Part shown: piece after piece, positions 55,390-64,000 of the stretch | Numbering within the stretch: the first letter of the stretch is position 1 | How the letters are laid out: each line of letters opens with the position of its first letter | NCBI RefSeq assembly: GCF_014534705.1 | Contig: NZ_JACVWV010000002.1 | Location: forward strand, 1 to 64,000 | DNA: 64,000 nt | Direction of reading: 5' to 3' | From: Wolbachia endosymbiont of Pentalonia nigronervosa | Lineage (GTDB): Bacteria; Pseudomonadota; Alphaproteobacteria; Rickettsiales; Anaplasmataceae | The notes under the pieces: model-generated | What the model was told of the DNA's origin: nothing | The model's input: only the letters and a program-made list of their open reading frames with translations | Databases searched by the model: none | Made by a program: the position numbers and the translations under genes

Positions 55390-58300
55390 ATGTTTATACA
55401 CTTACGTGTTCATAGCGTTTATTCATTACTTGAAAGTTCTGTCAAAATTGAGGAATTGATTGCTCTTTGTCTGCACAATAAAATGCCAGCAGTTGCGATT
55501 ACTGACTCCGGCAATTTATTTGGCTCGCTTGAGTTTGCTGAATATGCTGCATCTAAGGGAATACAGCCAATAATTGGTTGTAATGTTACAGTTAAACATT
55601 TTGATCAGAATTTATCTATATTGTTAATTGCAAAAGATGAACAGGGATACGCTAATTTAGTTACTTTGGTAAGTGAATCTTTCAGGAAACGTAAAAGTAA
55701 TAGTGATGTTCCTTATATTGATTTTAATGAATTATTGAGCTTAAGTACAGGTTTAATTGCTTTAACTGGTGGATATGATGGAATATTAACACAACTATTA
55801 CTAAGAAGCGATGAAGAAGCTATTGATAGATTAATATCAGCATTTAGTGACAATTTGTATATTGAATTACAACGTCACGGATTGAGTGAAGAACTGGAGC
55901 TGGAAAAACCTCTTATAGGTTTTGCCTATCAGCATGATATTCCACTTGTTGCAACAAATGATGTCTTTTTTACGAATAGATCTGATCATGAGGCTCATGA
56001 CATACTAACATGCATATCTGAGGGAAGTTATGCTTTAGAAGATAATAGAAAAAAATCGACTACTGAACATTACTTCAAATCTGTAAAAGAAATGGGGGAA
56101 TTATTTCGAGATATCCCTGAGGCAATTCACAACACTTTGGTAATAGCACAACGATGTTCCTACATGCCAAGAAGCAGAAAACCTATTTTGCCTAAATTTC
56201 CTTGTAGAGAGAACAAAACTGAAAATGATGAATTAAGGGAACAAGCAATTTTAGGGCTTGAGCTGCGCATCGGAAAATTTCACATTCCGGCTGACATTGA
56301 GAAAGGAGACGCGATCAATTTCAAACAGTACTATGACAGATTAAATTATGAATTAAGTGTAATAACTTCGATGAATTATGCTGGTTATTTTCTGATCGTT
56401 TCTGATTTCATACGTTGGAGTAAGGCAAATGGGATCTCGGTTGGTCCAGGAAGAGGTTCCGGTGCTGGATCAATTGTTGCTTGGTCTTTACAAATTACAG
56501 ATCTTGATCCTATAAAATTTGGGTTAATATTCGAAAGATTCCTAAATCCAGATCGTGTATCGATGCCTGATTTTGATATCGACTTTTGTCAAGAGAAAAG
56601 AGATCAGGTGATTGATTATGTTCAAAAAAAGTATGGTTATGTTGCTCAAATAATTACTTTTGGTAAATTGCAAGCAAGAGCGGTATTACGCGATGTAGGT
56701 AGGGTGTTACAAATGCCTTACTCTCAAGTTGATAAAATTTCCAAGATGGTTCCATTTAACCCAGTAAACCCCGTTACTTTATCACAAGCAATCGAATTGG
56801 ACCAAAATTTACAAAAAGAACGTGATAGCGACGAAATCATTGCCAAACTTCTTGATATATCACTAAGGCTTGAAGGTATATATCGGCATGTTTCTACACA
56901 CGCAGCTGGAATTGTAATATGTGATCAAAAATTGGAGAATTTCATCCCTGTGTATTACGACCCAAATTCAGCTCTGCCAATTACTCAATATAGCATGAAA
57001 TATGTTGAAAAAGCAGGATTGATAAAATTTGATTTTCTTGGTCTTGGCACGCTTACATTAATAAATCATGTTTGTAATTTGATTAATCGTGAAGAGAAAA
57101 AAATTGATATTTCTTCTATACCTTTAGATGACAAAGCAACTTATGAAATGCTTTCATGTGGAGACTCAATAGGCGTGTTTCAGCTTGAAGGGTCAGGAAT
57201 GAGGGAAGCTCTAATAAAATTGAAGCCAGATTGCATTGAAGATATCATTGCATTGATTTCCCTTTATCGTCCAGGTCCTATGGACAATATTCCAACTTAT
57301 GTTGCAAGAAAGTATGGTCTTGAAAAACCAGACTATATTCATCCACTGTTAGAAGGAGTACTTAAGGAAACGTTTGGGGTAATAATTTATCAAGAACAGG
57401 TGATGGAAATAGCACGTATTCTTTCTGGGTATAGCCTTGCAGAAGCAGATTTGTTAAGGCGTGCTATGGGTAAAAAAATCAAAGAGGAAATGGATAAACA
57501 GCGTGAACTTTTTGTGAGTGGTGCTACAAAAAACGGTGTTGATTATGATAGAGCAAGTTACATTTTTGACCTTGTAGCAAAATTTGCCGGCTATGGATTT
57601 AATAAATCCCATGCTGCTGCATATGCAGTGATATCTTACCAAACTGCATACCTTAAAGCCAACTACCCATTGGAGTTTTTTACAACATTAATGAATTTAA
57701 ACATCGATGATAGAGATAAACTGAACACATTTTATCATGCAGCAAAATCCAGCAAGGTTATTGGGTCTCATAAAAAATCCAATAGACCTCTTTCGGAACC
57801 AATTTATGGTAAGAAATTTTTAGGAGAAGTGCAAGCGAGCACTGCAGAATACTTGGATGTATTTGAGGAGCGTAGATCAGCTTCGACAACAAAATTGCCA
57901 TCAGAAATTGAGTTGCAAAAAAGGTCCAATGGCATTGCTGTTCTTCCTCCTGATATAAACAAATCCGAAGCTGAATTTTCCATAGAGGGTAAGTGTATTC
58001 GTTATGGTATTGCTGCTTTGAGAAACGTTGGATTTTCCATAGCACAAGGAATAGTAAATGAACGTGTGAGTCCATATAAAGACATATGGGAATTTATTCA
58101 GAATTCAGGACCTGTTATAAATAAAAGAGCGCTAGAGAGCATAATAAAATCTGGAGCTTGTGATAATATACATGAGAACAGAAAACAACTATATGAGTCG
58201 ATGGACACACTGATTTATTTTGCCAATAAAAGCAAGCAGGATAGAGAATCTAGCCAGTCTGCCCTTTTTGGCAATCTTGAAGTTTTAAAACCGAAATTGG

Positions 58301-58932
58301 TGAGTGTGGAAGATTTTGATGAAGAAGAAAAATTAGAGCACGAATTATTTTCATTAGGATTCTATTTAACCAACCATCCACTTGAAAAATTCAAAGTTTT
58401 TTTAGAAAAATTGAATATTGGCTTTATCGGTCAAAGTAAAACAACACAAACTGCAGGGGTAATACTGAATGTACGTGTTAGGACTTCAGAGCGTGGAAGA
58501 TTTATGATTATAATACTTTCTGATCCTTATAATGTCTCCGAAATAGCATTTTATAACAACGAAATAATAGAAGAAAAAAGGTACTTATTTTCTCCTGGAA
58601 CGTTTGTAATAGTTGAACTTGAAACTTCAGAGAACACAACAAGATTGATAGGCAAACACATATTCGGACTTGAAGAGAGAATTACTGCCACTATAAAAGG
58701 TTTAACTTTAACCATTGATTATGCTGATTCAGACAAAGCTGCTATGAAATTACACTCAACATTAAAAAGTGGAGGAAGGGCTAATGTGTTGCTGAAGCTT
58801 ATTCTTGAAAAACATAAAGTGAGTGCATTATTACCAGATACATATTTAATTACCCTTCACACTATTCATGAAATATCTAGCTTAGCTTGGGTTAAAGACA
58901 TAGAAATTCATACAAATGACTTGCTTATATAA
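55390..58932 (+). CDS. dnaE: DNA polymerase III alpha subunit with in-frame palindromic element
   Basis: The replicative polymerase, 1180 residues. N-terminal PHP domain (FIHLRVHSVYSLLESSVKIEEL), catalytic PDFDIDF at about residue 393, SVGPGRGSGAGSIVAW, and the THAAGIVI and FNKSHAAAYAVISYQTAYLKANYPLEF motifs. Residues 798-847 are a 50-codon palindromic element (57781-57930) placed between HAAKSS... and GIAVLPPDIN, a region continuous in other DnaE proteins. The frame is kept and the gene is essential, so the element must be tolerated in the active enzyme. Confidence 0.96.
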   Translation: MFIHLRVHSVYSLLESSVKIEELIALCLHNKMPAVAITDSGNLFGSLEFAEYAASKGIQPIIGCNVTVKHFDQNLSILLIAKDEQGYANLVTLVSESFRKRKSNSDVPYIDFNELLSLSTGLIALTGGYDGILTQLLLRSDEEAIDRLISAFSDNLYIELQRHGLSEELELEKPLIGFAYQHDIPLVATNDVFFTNRSDHEAHDILTCISEGSYALEDNRKKSTTEHYFKSVKEMGELFRDIPEAIHNTLVIAQRCSYMPRSRKPILPKFPCRENKTENDELREQAILGLELRIGKFHIPADIEKGDAINFKQYYDRLNYELSVITSMNYAGYFLIVSDFIRWSKANGISVGPGRGSGAGSIVAWSLQITDLDPIKFGLIFERFLNPDRVSMPDFDIDFCQEKRDQVIDYVQKKYGYVAQIITFGKLQARAVLRDVGRVLQMPYSQVDKISKMVPFNPVNPVTLSQAIELDQNLQKERDSDEIIAKLLDISLRLEGIYRHVSTHAAGIVICDQKLENFIPVYYDPNSALPITQYSMKYVEKAGLIKFDFLGLGTLTLINHVCNLINREEKKIDISSIPLDDKATYEMLSCGDSIGVFQLEGSGMREALIKLKPDCIEDIIALISLYRPGPMDNIPTYVARKYGLEKPDYIHPLLEGVLKETFGVIIYQEQVMEIARILSGYSLAEADLLRRAMGKKIKEEMDKQRELFVSGATKNGVDYDRASYIFDLVAKFAGYGFNKSHAAAYAVISYQTAYLKANYPLEFFTTLMNLNIDDRDKLNTFYHAAKSSKVIGSHKKSNRPLSEPIYGKKFLGEVQASTAEYLDVFEERRSASTTKLPSEIELQKRSNGIAVLPPDINKSEAEFSIEGKCIRYGIAALRNVGFSIAQGIVNERVSPYKDIWEFIQNSGPVINKRALESIIKSGACDNIHENRKQLYESMDTLIYFANKSKQDRESSQSALFGNLEVLKPKLVSVEDFDEEEKLEHELFSLGFYLTNHPLEKFKVFLEKLNIGFIGQSKTTQTAGVILNVRVRTSERGRFMIIILSDPYNVSEIAFYNNEIIEEKRYLFSPGTFVIVELETSENTTRLIGKHIFGLEERITATIKGLTLTIDYADSDKAAMKLHSTLKSGGRANVLLKLILEKHKVSALLPDTYLITLHTIHEISSLAWVKDIEIHTNDLLI
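57781..57930 (+). repeat. palindromic element (WPE-like) inserted in frame in dnaE
   Basis: 150 bases encoding NRPLSEPIYGKKFLG... ending LQKRSN; 42 of 50 residues are identical to the folC copy. The 5' end is AATAGACCTCTTTC, and the complement of the 3' end is ATTGGACCTTTTTT, so the ends are imperfect inverted repeats. Both copies sit in the same frame relative to the element. Confidence 0.9.
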
Positions 58933-58980
58933 AAAAGCTTTATATAATTAAGATATTTATTGATATTTAAGGAAGAGATA

Positions 58981-59721
58981 GTGAATCTTTATGAATTTAC
59001 TTTTATAGCACAACAAGGATTATTACAGCAAGAAGTGGAAGGAATGGTACAGGAGCTAGCTGTTTTACTGAAAGATATTAGAGTGGAAGCTATTTTAAAT
59101 GAAGTTAAAAGTCTTCGAGGAAAAGAGCTTGCAAAGCAGGAGTTATCAGAGAAGTATTCCGAAGCAGTTCAAGAAACGTTAATGACTTGCTCTGATATTT
59201 TAGGGAATGTTGTAAAAACACTGTGGACCGAATTGGAAGAAGATCTTTCTAATTTAAAGGAAGTAAAAGCAAAAATTAACAACGAATTAAAGAGTACCTT
59301 TAAAGGACTTGAATTGGTATCAAATATAGATCTTACTACTAAAAGTACATTCATTAATAATGCAATGGCTGTTTTACGGGAGAATATATCGAAGTGTGCA
59401 CTAAAGAATTTAAGTGCTCTAGAAAGTGATGGGGATAAGCTAAGTGGAATACTAGAGAAGCTTCTCAAGAACATAGAGCCGTCATGTTTGATAAAATATG
59501 AACACTGGGGTCTTCTAGATTTTGCATATCCAATTAACAAGATGAAGAGTGGTCATTATTGTATCTTATGTATAAGCTCTATGCCCAATATTATGGATGA
59601 ATTTATACGTAAGGTGAAACTTAATGAGAATGTGATCCGTTATTTATCTGTACAAGTTGATAAGGTTTTTGATGGGCAATCTCATATAATGAGTAAACAA
59701 GTTGAGGAGCAAAGTGTATGA
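58981..59721 (+). CDS. rpsF: 30S ribosomal protein S6 with a large internal insertion
   Basis: 246 residues against about 100-130 for normal S6. Residues 1-33 ([20 protein letters not shown]...) are the first strand and helix of S6. Residues 171-228 ([23 protein letters not shown] ... [11 protein letters not shown]) are the rest of the fold. Between them lie about 134 mostly helical, charged residues with no S6 match. There is no stop or frameshift. Start is GTG at 58981 after AAGGAAGAG; a TTG at 58960 is less likely. It overlaps rpsR (ATGA), in the standard order rpsF-rpsR-rplI. Confidence 0.88.
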   Translation: MNLYEFTFIAQQGLLQQEVEGMVQELAVLLKDIRVEAILNEVKSLRGKELAKQELSEKYSEAVQETLMTCSDILGNVVKTLWTELEEDLSNLKEVKAKINNELKSTFKGLELVSNIDLTTKSTFINNAMAVLRENISKCALKNLSALESDGDKLSGILEKLLKNIEPSCLIKYEHWGLLDFAYPINKMKSGHYCILCISSMPNIMDEFIRKVKLNENVIRYLSVQVDKVFDGQSHIMSKQVEEQSV

Positions 59722-59990
59722 AAAGACGAAATAACTTTAGTAATTCTTATTTTTCTGTGAGCAATAGAACAGGCTTTCGGCGTTCAAGGGTTTGCCCACT
59801 TGCTGAATATTCAGAAGAAGATATAGATTATAAGAATAAGGATTTATTATCCAAATTTACTTCTGATTATGGTAGAATATTACCACGTAGATTAACAGGG
59901 GTATGTGCAAAAAAGCAAAGGATGTTACGTCTTGCAGTAATAAGAGCGCGTTTTTTAGCTATTTTACCGTATTGTAGTAAGAAAGTGTAG
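59718..59990 (+). CDS. rpsR: 30S ribosomal protein S18
   Basis: 90 residues, binding S6 in the platform of the 30S subunit. The conserved core is [53 protein letters not shown] overlaps the rpsF stop. Confidence 0.97.
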   Translation: MKRRNNFSNSYFSVSNRTGFRRSRVCPLAEYSEEDIDYKNKDLLSKFTSDYGRILPRRLTGVCAKKQRMLRLAVIRARFLAILPYCSKKV

Positions 59991-59997
59991 GTAATGT

Positions 59998-60528
59998 ATG
60001 TTAGTAATTTTAAAGGAAAGTATAAGAACTTTAGGTAAATTTGGTGAAGTTGTTAAAGTCAAACCAGGTTATGCACGCAATTTTCTTTTCCCACAGAAAC
60101 AAGCAGTTAGGGCAACTAAAGAAAATTTGCAAAAGTTGGAGGAAGAGAGTTCGCTATTAGAAGAAGAAGACAAGAAAAAATTGAATTTAGCAAAAGAAGT
60201 AGCATTATCATTGCATGATAAGTTTGTAGTATTAGTAAAGCAAGCTTCAGAAGATGGAAGGATTTTCGGCTCTGTAACAACACGTGAAATCGCAAAAGCT
60301 TTGTTACAAGAAGGATGTACGGTGGATCATCGTAGTCTGTTTTTCAATGGAGTAAACATTAGAAGTTTAGGTGAGTATCAAGTAAATCTGGGGTTGCATA
60401 GTGAAGTAGTAGTACAGATTGCTGTGCATGTTGTAAAATCTGAAACAGATGCAGTTGAATTAAGGAAAATAAAATCACAAAATCAAAAACAAGAAGAAGA
60501 TACCGAAGCTAATGATTCCTCGCTATAG
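59998..60528 (+). CDS. rplI: 50S ribosomal protein L9
   Basis: 176 residues. The N-terminal domain has MLVILKESIRTLGKFGEVVKVKPGYARNFLFP, the family signature, followed by the long connecting helix and a C-terminal domain with DGRIFGSVTTREIAKAL. The last 17 bases overlap the purB start. Confidence 0.97.
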   Translation: MLVILKESIRTLGKFGEVVKVKPGYARNFLFPQKQAVRATKENLQKLEEESSLLEEEDKKKLNLAKEVALSLHDKFVVLVKQASEDGRIFGSVTTREIAKALLQEGCTVDHRSLFFNGVNIRSLGEYQVNLGLHSEVVVQIAVHVVKSETDAVELRKIKSQNQKQEEDTEANDSSL

Positions 60529-61795
60529 CCGTAAAGAAATGTCTTCCATTTGGGAAGAAAATAATAAGTTTAAAATATGGCTTAGAATAGAGGAGTTAGC
60601 ATGTGAAGCTCAGGTTGATATTCCAAGTGATGTGGTTAAGAAGCTTTCTAGTGTTATTAACTTTAATATTAAGCGTATCAATGAAATTGAGTCTACAGTT
60701 AAACACGATGTTATTGCATTTTTAACCTATATAGCTGAACAGGTTGATGTTGATATTCGTTATCTCCACTATGGAATGACAAGCTCTGATGTTCTAGACA
60801 CGTGTCTTGCAGTACAGTTAAAAGAATCATGTAATATTTTGCTACACAGTTTAGAAAATTTACTTGTAGTGCTGAAAAAAAAAGCAGAGGACTATAAGTA
60901 CTTAATATGCATTGGACGCAGTCATGGAATGCATGCAGAGCCAACAACTCTTGGGTTAAAATTTGCTAGGTTTTATGCTGAATTTAAACGTAATTACCAA
61001 AGATTAAGTGCAGCACAAAAAGAAATCTCAACTTGCAAAGTATCAGGTGCAGTAGGTAATTTTGCCAATATAGATCCATCTGTTGAAGCATATGTGGCAA
61101 AAGAGATGGGTCTAATACCAGAAACTATATCATCTCAAGTTATTCCTCGTGATAGGCATGCTATGTTTTTTTCAATTTTGGGAGTTATTGCAAGCTCTAT
61201 AGAGAATATAGCTATTGAAATTCGCCATCTACAAAAAAATGAGATTAATGAAGTTTCCGAATACTTTTCGACTGGACAGAAGGGAAGTTCTGCTATGCCA
61301 CATAAGTGTAATCCGATCTTAAGTGAAAATTTAACAGGGCTATCACGCTTAGTACGCAGCTATGTATTTCCTGCATTAGAAAATGTTGCATTATGGCATG
61401 AACGGGATATATCACATTCATCTGTTGAAAGGTGTATTGCACCTGATGCATGTATAGCTATGGATTTTGCCTTATTTAGGTTAACAGACTTGATAGATAA
61501 TTTGATTATTAATGAAGAAAGTATCGCAAAGAACTTAAATTCTTCACAAGGTTTGATTTTTTCGCAACGTGTACTGCTTGAGCTTGTAAACTCTGGATTA
61601 ACTAGGGAGGAAGCGTACAAAATTGTGCAAAATAGTGCTATGAAAGTGAAGCAAAATAACAGTGATTTTCTTACTGAGTTAAAACAATTACTTACAACTA
61701 TTAAATCAGAGAAACTTGAATCTCTGTTTGACTTAAAATATTATACAAAACATGTAGATTACATATACAATAAGGTTTTCAATCAGGCTGAGTAG
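60512..61795 (+). CDS. purB: adenylosuccinate lyase
   Basis: PurB acts twice in purine synthesis, releasing fumarate from SAICAR and adenylosuccinate. 427 residues: MIPRYSRKEMSSIW start, YGMTSSDVLDTCLAVQL, GRSHGMHAEPTTLG, and the signature GSSAMPHKCNPI at about residues 258-269. It overlaps rplI by 17 bases at the start. Its last 10 bases, including the TAG stop, are the first bases of the following tRNA. Confidence 0.96.
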   Translation: MIPRYSRKEMSSIWEENNKFKIWLRIEELACEAQVDIPSDVVKKLSSVINFNIKRINEIESTVKHDVIAFLTYIAEQVDVDIRYLHYGMTSSDVLDTCLAVQLKESCNILLHSLENLLVVLKKKAEDYKYLICIGRSHGMHAEPTTLGLKFARFYAEFKRNYQRLSAAQKEISTCKVSGAVGNFANIDPSVEAYVAKEMGLIPETISSQVIPRDRHAMFFSILGVIASSIENIAIEIRHLQKNEINEVSEYFSTGQKGSSAMPHKCNPILSENLTGLSRLVRSYVFPALENVALWHERDISHSSVERCIAPDACIAMDFALFRLTDLIDNLIINEESIAKNLNSSQGLIFSQRVLLELVNSGLTREEAYKIVQNSAMKVKQNNSDFLTELKQLLTTIKSEKLESLFDLKYYTKHVDYIYNKVFNQAE

Positions 61796-61860
61796 CTCAG
61801 TGGTAGAGCAGGAGGATCATAATCTCTTGGTCGCGGGTTCAAATCCCTCCTCAGCCACCA
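61786..61860 (+). tRNA. tRNA with CAT anticodon (Met elongator or Ile2)
   Basis: 75 bases with encoded CCA. Acceptor GGCTGAG pairs with CTCAGCC. The anticodon loop ATCATAA gives CAT. It is not the initiator. The variable and T-arm region CTTGGTCGC.GGTTCAAATCC resembles E. coli tRNA-Ile2 (lysidine-modified CAU), while the acceptor U4-A69 differs, so Met elongator and Ile2 remain open. Its 5' end overlaps the purB stop. Confidence 0.9.
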
Positions 61861-62166
61861 CACTATCTTTCGAACTCGTCTATATTAGATTTGATGTAAT
61901 CGTAAAATCCCCAATAATAGCCTGCTTTTCCCTGCTATACATGTTGCCCTTCGCCTTTTATTATTTTTCGTAAAATACCTAAATTTTTACATAATACATT
62001 AACTTTAGAACTCTGTTCTCAACCGTATAAAGCCTTAAGTTAATAATTAAAAATTTTGTCACGCTGAAGAGTAGGGTTTCTTATAAAAATAAACTTACTA
62101 TATTTCAACCATTCACTTTTTCCAAGAAGGTCCAGCGACTGATTCATGATTCATACTGCTAAATGC
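61861..62166. other. 306-base gap between the tRNA and the IS4-type element
   Basis: No gene, hairpin or repeat that I can support. A short CTTTCGAACTC near 61867 is faintly like the palindromic-element end, but too short to call. Confidence 0.4.
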
Positions 62167-63615
62167 GGGAGTGTAAAATAAACCATACGCGTCAAGTTAA
62201 GGAACGTAGAGAGCTTAAGGTGGATATTCTTGTTTTCCTATACCTGTCCTTTATGGAAATTTGCGACCAAGCTGTGATGAGCTTTTTTAAGAAGATCTTC
62301 AAATCGTTAATCTTGTTATTTAGCACTAAAAATAGTTCTCTAATTCTCCGTTTTAGCTCAATAAATGCTTTAGTTAAGCTAAGCTCTGTATGCTTTTCTA
62401 GCTCTACACAACTGACTGCACCATGGAATATAAGAACTGCACATAATTTAGCATATAATTCACATAATACCCTATGCGGCTTTCCTTTAAGGATATCGAT
62501 CCTAGCGTGGCTCTTGTACAATTTAAACAATAGTTCAATTTGCCACCTTACCCGGTAAATTGCTAATATTTGCTCAGCATTAATCTTACTTTCTGGAGCA
62601 TTAGTTACAAATATTGACCAATTTAGTAGCTTTTGATTTCTTTGAGAAGATGTATACCCTTGCGATTTTGCCAACCTATTAGCTTTTCTTCTTCGGGCCA
62701 TCTTCAGTTAATTTTTTACATACAATTCTTACTTTAACCTTCGTTTCTTTTCCTAACAGTACTTTCCTCTCTAGAAAAGATTGATCTTCTAAACACTCCA
62801 GTAAATCTATTTTTTGATTTGTTTCTACATCATATATATTCGTATCAACGGCTCACAAAATAAGCTCCTGCTTGACTGATCTGCTCAAAAGAATTTGGCA
62901 CAAAGTAGCCTAGATCTGATATTAGCAAATCTCCATCTGATATACTGCTTAAATGACCTTTGTAACCTTGGTCTGACCTGATTCCTTCTGTTATATTAAG
63001 TTGATCTAGCGTCTGGTTTGGGTAGTCAAAAAGTACCTGTAATTTTACACCAGATTTAGTATTGCTTTCATAACCACTGTAGCTAGTGCCGTACCCTTTG
63101 TACATACTTTCCATATTATTTGGTAAGCTAATGTAACTACTGTCCAATAATTTGACACCTTTGAACTGTTTTAAAATTTTACAATCGATTTGTAAGCTAT
63201 TTTTGAATATCGCTAAAGACTCATTGTACATTCTCTTCATAAACTCTACTGCCTCTTCTGTAAATCTGTAATCCAAGCCCTGTTTTGTTATTTTTATTGA
63301 ATCTTCGTTTAATAACTGACACATCGTTTCTATACTACAGTTGTTGACTCCTATATTACCAAAAACTATTGCTTTTATAAACGATGAACCCCTAAGTTTT
63401 CTCTTCCTTTTTATAAATCCTACGTCTTTTGATACTTCATCTGCTTTTTCATTAAAGAAATTTTTGAGTTTTTTTGATAGGCATGCTATTCTATTCATTA
63501 TAAGTTCTCTCTATTAAGTTATCCAAGAGAACTTATACCTTATTATTTCTTTTCTCTCATCAGCTTTACTTTCGATTTTCCTTAACTTAACGCGTATGGT
63601 TTATTTAACACTCCC
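62167..63615 (-). mobile_element. IS4-type insertion sequence, 1449 bp, inactive
   Basis: Bounded by 38-base inverted repeats: 62167-62204 (GGGAGTGTAAAATAAACC...) and the complement of 63578-63615 (GGGAGTGTTAAATAAACC...), with only two differences by eye. The transposase inside is frameshifted. A hairpin (AAGTTCTC...GAGAACTT) lies upstream of the transposase start at 63499-63535. No target duplication is seen. Confidence 0.85.
62192..63498 (-). pseudogene. IS4-family transposase, two frameshifts
   Basis: Three consecutive frames together give about 430 residues of an IS4-family DDE transposase. The first 217 residues (MNRIACLSKKLKNFFNEKADEV...) contain VKLLDSSYISLP with the first catalytic Asp and DLLISDLGYFV with the second. 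The frame breaks after AYFVSR near 62846. A second frame continues (DTNIYDVETNQKIDLLECLE..VRIVCKKLTED), then breaks near 62700. The third (ARRRKANRLAKSQGYTSSQRN ... YRVRWQIELLFKLYKSHARID) holds the catalytic Glu. Inactive unless frameshifting restores it. Confidence 0.85.
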
Positions 63616-63712
63616 CTCTTGTACCAATAAGTGCTTGCAGAAGCTTTAAATCAACCGTTTTCATTATTGCTTCTACTTGTTCTTCAAACGGCTTATCAAA
63701 AAAACTTGGCAC
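63605..63712 (-). pseudogene. gene start truncated by the IS4-type element
   Basis: GTG at 63712, after a GGGGG ribosome binding site 6 bases upstream, opens 35 codons (MPSFFDKPFEEQVEAIMKTV, then LKLLQALIGTR). The last residues GEC and the TAA stop come from the IS terminal repeat. No family recognised. The upstream serine-recombinase fragment suggests a phage or mobile origin. Confidence 0.5.
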
Positions 63713-63765
63713 ATAACCCCCTTATTAACCAAGTATATCTTAACTATCATTAAATTATACGTCAA

Positions 63766-64000
63766 TCACTTTTTTTTACATAACCTTTTTAGTATATTAA
63801 TATTTTGTGGATAACGATAAAACTTTTCAAATTGTTCATTCCACAGCCATGGTATTCCTCCCTTCTTTCTAAAGTCTATCAGTTTCAGATGTCGTGGCTG
63901 TTTTCCATTTAAAATATCCTCCTTTATTTTTGGTGCCAGAAGATTCAAATGCAAGATTCTATGTGGGTATTTTGTTTTCTTGTTCTTTTCACACAGTTCC
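63766..64000 (-). CDS. C-terminal part of a serine-recombinase-like protein (cut by window edge)
   Basis: 77 codons read open from the window edge to the stop at 63766. The sequence HLNLLAPKIKEDILNGKQPRHLKL resembles the linker typical of resolvase/large serine recombinase C-termini (LAP.I...IL.GKQP..L.L), ending WNEQFEKFYRYP. The catalytic serine domain would lie to the right of the window. Large serine recombinases are the integrases of Wolbachia phage WO, so this could mark a prophage edge; that is inference. Confidence 0.6.
   Translation of the reverse strand, partial: ELCEKNKKTKYPHRILHLNLLAPKIKEDILNGKQPRHLKLIDFRKKGGIPWLWNEQFEKFYRYPQNINILKRLCKKK

Noticed and set aside
61861-61900. Another palindromic-element relic after the CAT tRNA
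   Set aside because: Only about 11 bases (CTTTCGAACTC) resemble the terminus; too short in AT-rich sequence.
62163-62558. Plus-strand open frame in the IS4-type element
   Set aside because: Antisense shadow of the transposase C-terminal part.
62150-63630. Target-site duplication around the IS4-type element
   Set aside because: Flanks (ending AAATGC on the left, starting CTCTTG on the right) share no direct repeat of useful length, so none is claimed.
1-64000. CRISPR array
   Set aside because: No series of regularly spaced identical repeats was seen; the only tandem or direct repeats are the ones listed.

Overview
The window is AT-rich bacterial DNA with the gene content and gene order of an obligate intracellular alphaproteobacterium of the Rickettsiales, almost certainly a Wolbachia. 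The main signs are ribA directly upstream of virB8-virB9-virB10-virB11-virD4, an NAD-dependent glutamate dehydrogenase of the 1570-residue class, scattered complex I genes, the PleC/PleD signalling pair, decayed insertion sequences, and Wolbachia-type protein-coding palindromic elements inserted in frame in folC and dnaE. The strain cannot be named from this sequence alone.

Layout. 1-200: end of an IS256-family element. 350-4200 (minus): rnc and addA. 4250-6290 (plus): ispE, an Mth938/NDUFAF3-like gene and znuB. 6300-8320 (minus): folC and mlaC-like. 8410-10960 (plus): 6S RNA, ratA-like, dsbA, rpmE and nadK. 11060-14105 (minus): APC permease, a relic of an IS left end, a nitronate monooxygenase-like gene and cytochrome b561. 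14300-16380 (plus): comM and a small membrane protein. 16460-28230: pleC, argD (the only plus-strand gene here), pleD, tatB-like, gdhB, a 575-residue protein with kinase-like motifs flanked by 93-bp direct repeats, and dcd. 28640-33160 (plus): nuoG, two unrecognised membrane proteins and nuoH. 33230-34484 (minus): exported phosphoesterase. 34606-41797 (plus): tRNA-Leu, ribA and the virB8-virD4 type IV secretion operon. 41850-45540 (minus): cation efflux, tRNA-Val, MFS transporter, nuoF and tRNA-Lys. 45630-48850 (plus): degenerate glutamine synthetase and groES-groEL. 48900-49240: decayed IS5. 49240-53750 (minus): F0 ATP synthase genes running into a glycosyltransferase and ctaA. 53976-61860 (plus): a PPxY-containing membrane protein, dnaE, rpsF-rpsR-rplI, purB and a CAT tRNA. 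62170-64000: an IS4-type element with a broken transposase, a gene it truncated, and the C-terminus of a serine-recombinase-like protein.

How it fits together. Respiration is represented by nuoF, G and H, a complex I assembly-factor-like protein, ctaA and ATP synthase F0. Host interaction is represented by the T4SS, the exported phosphoesterase, DsbA, and two candidate host-directed proteins (25698-27425 and 53976-55271). Cell-cycle signalling is represented by PleC and PleD.

The observations most worth following are: a family of palindromic elements, with two intact in-frame copies and at least four decayed ends; an insertion of about 134 residues inside ribosomal protein S6; the kinase-like 575-residue protein between direct repeats; a glutamine synthetase homologue that has lost its active-site loops; a 6S RNA overlapping the over-extended start of ratA; a dyad upstream of virB8; and gene 3' ends supplied by IS or palindromic-element termini.
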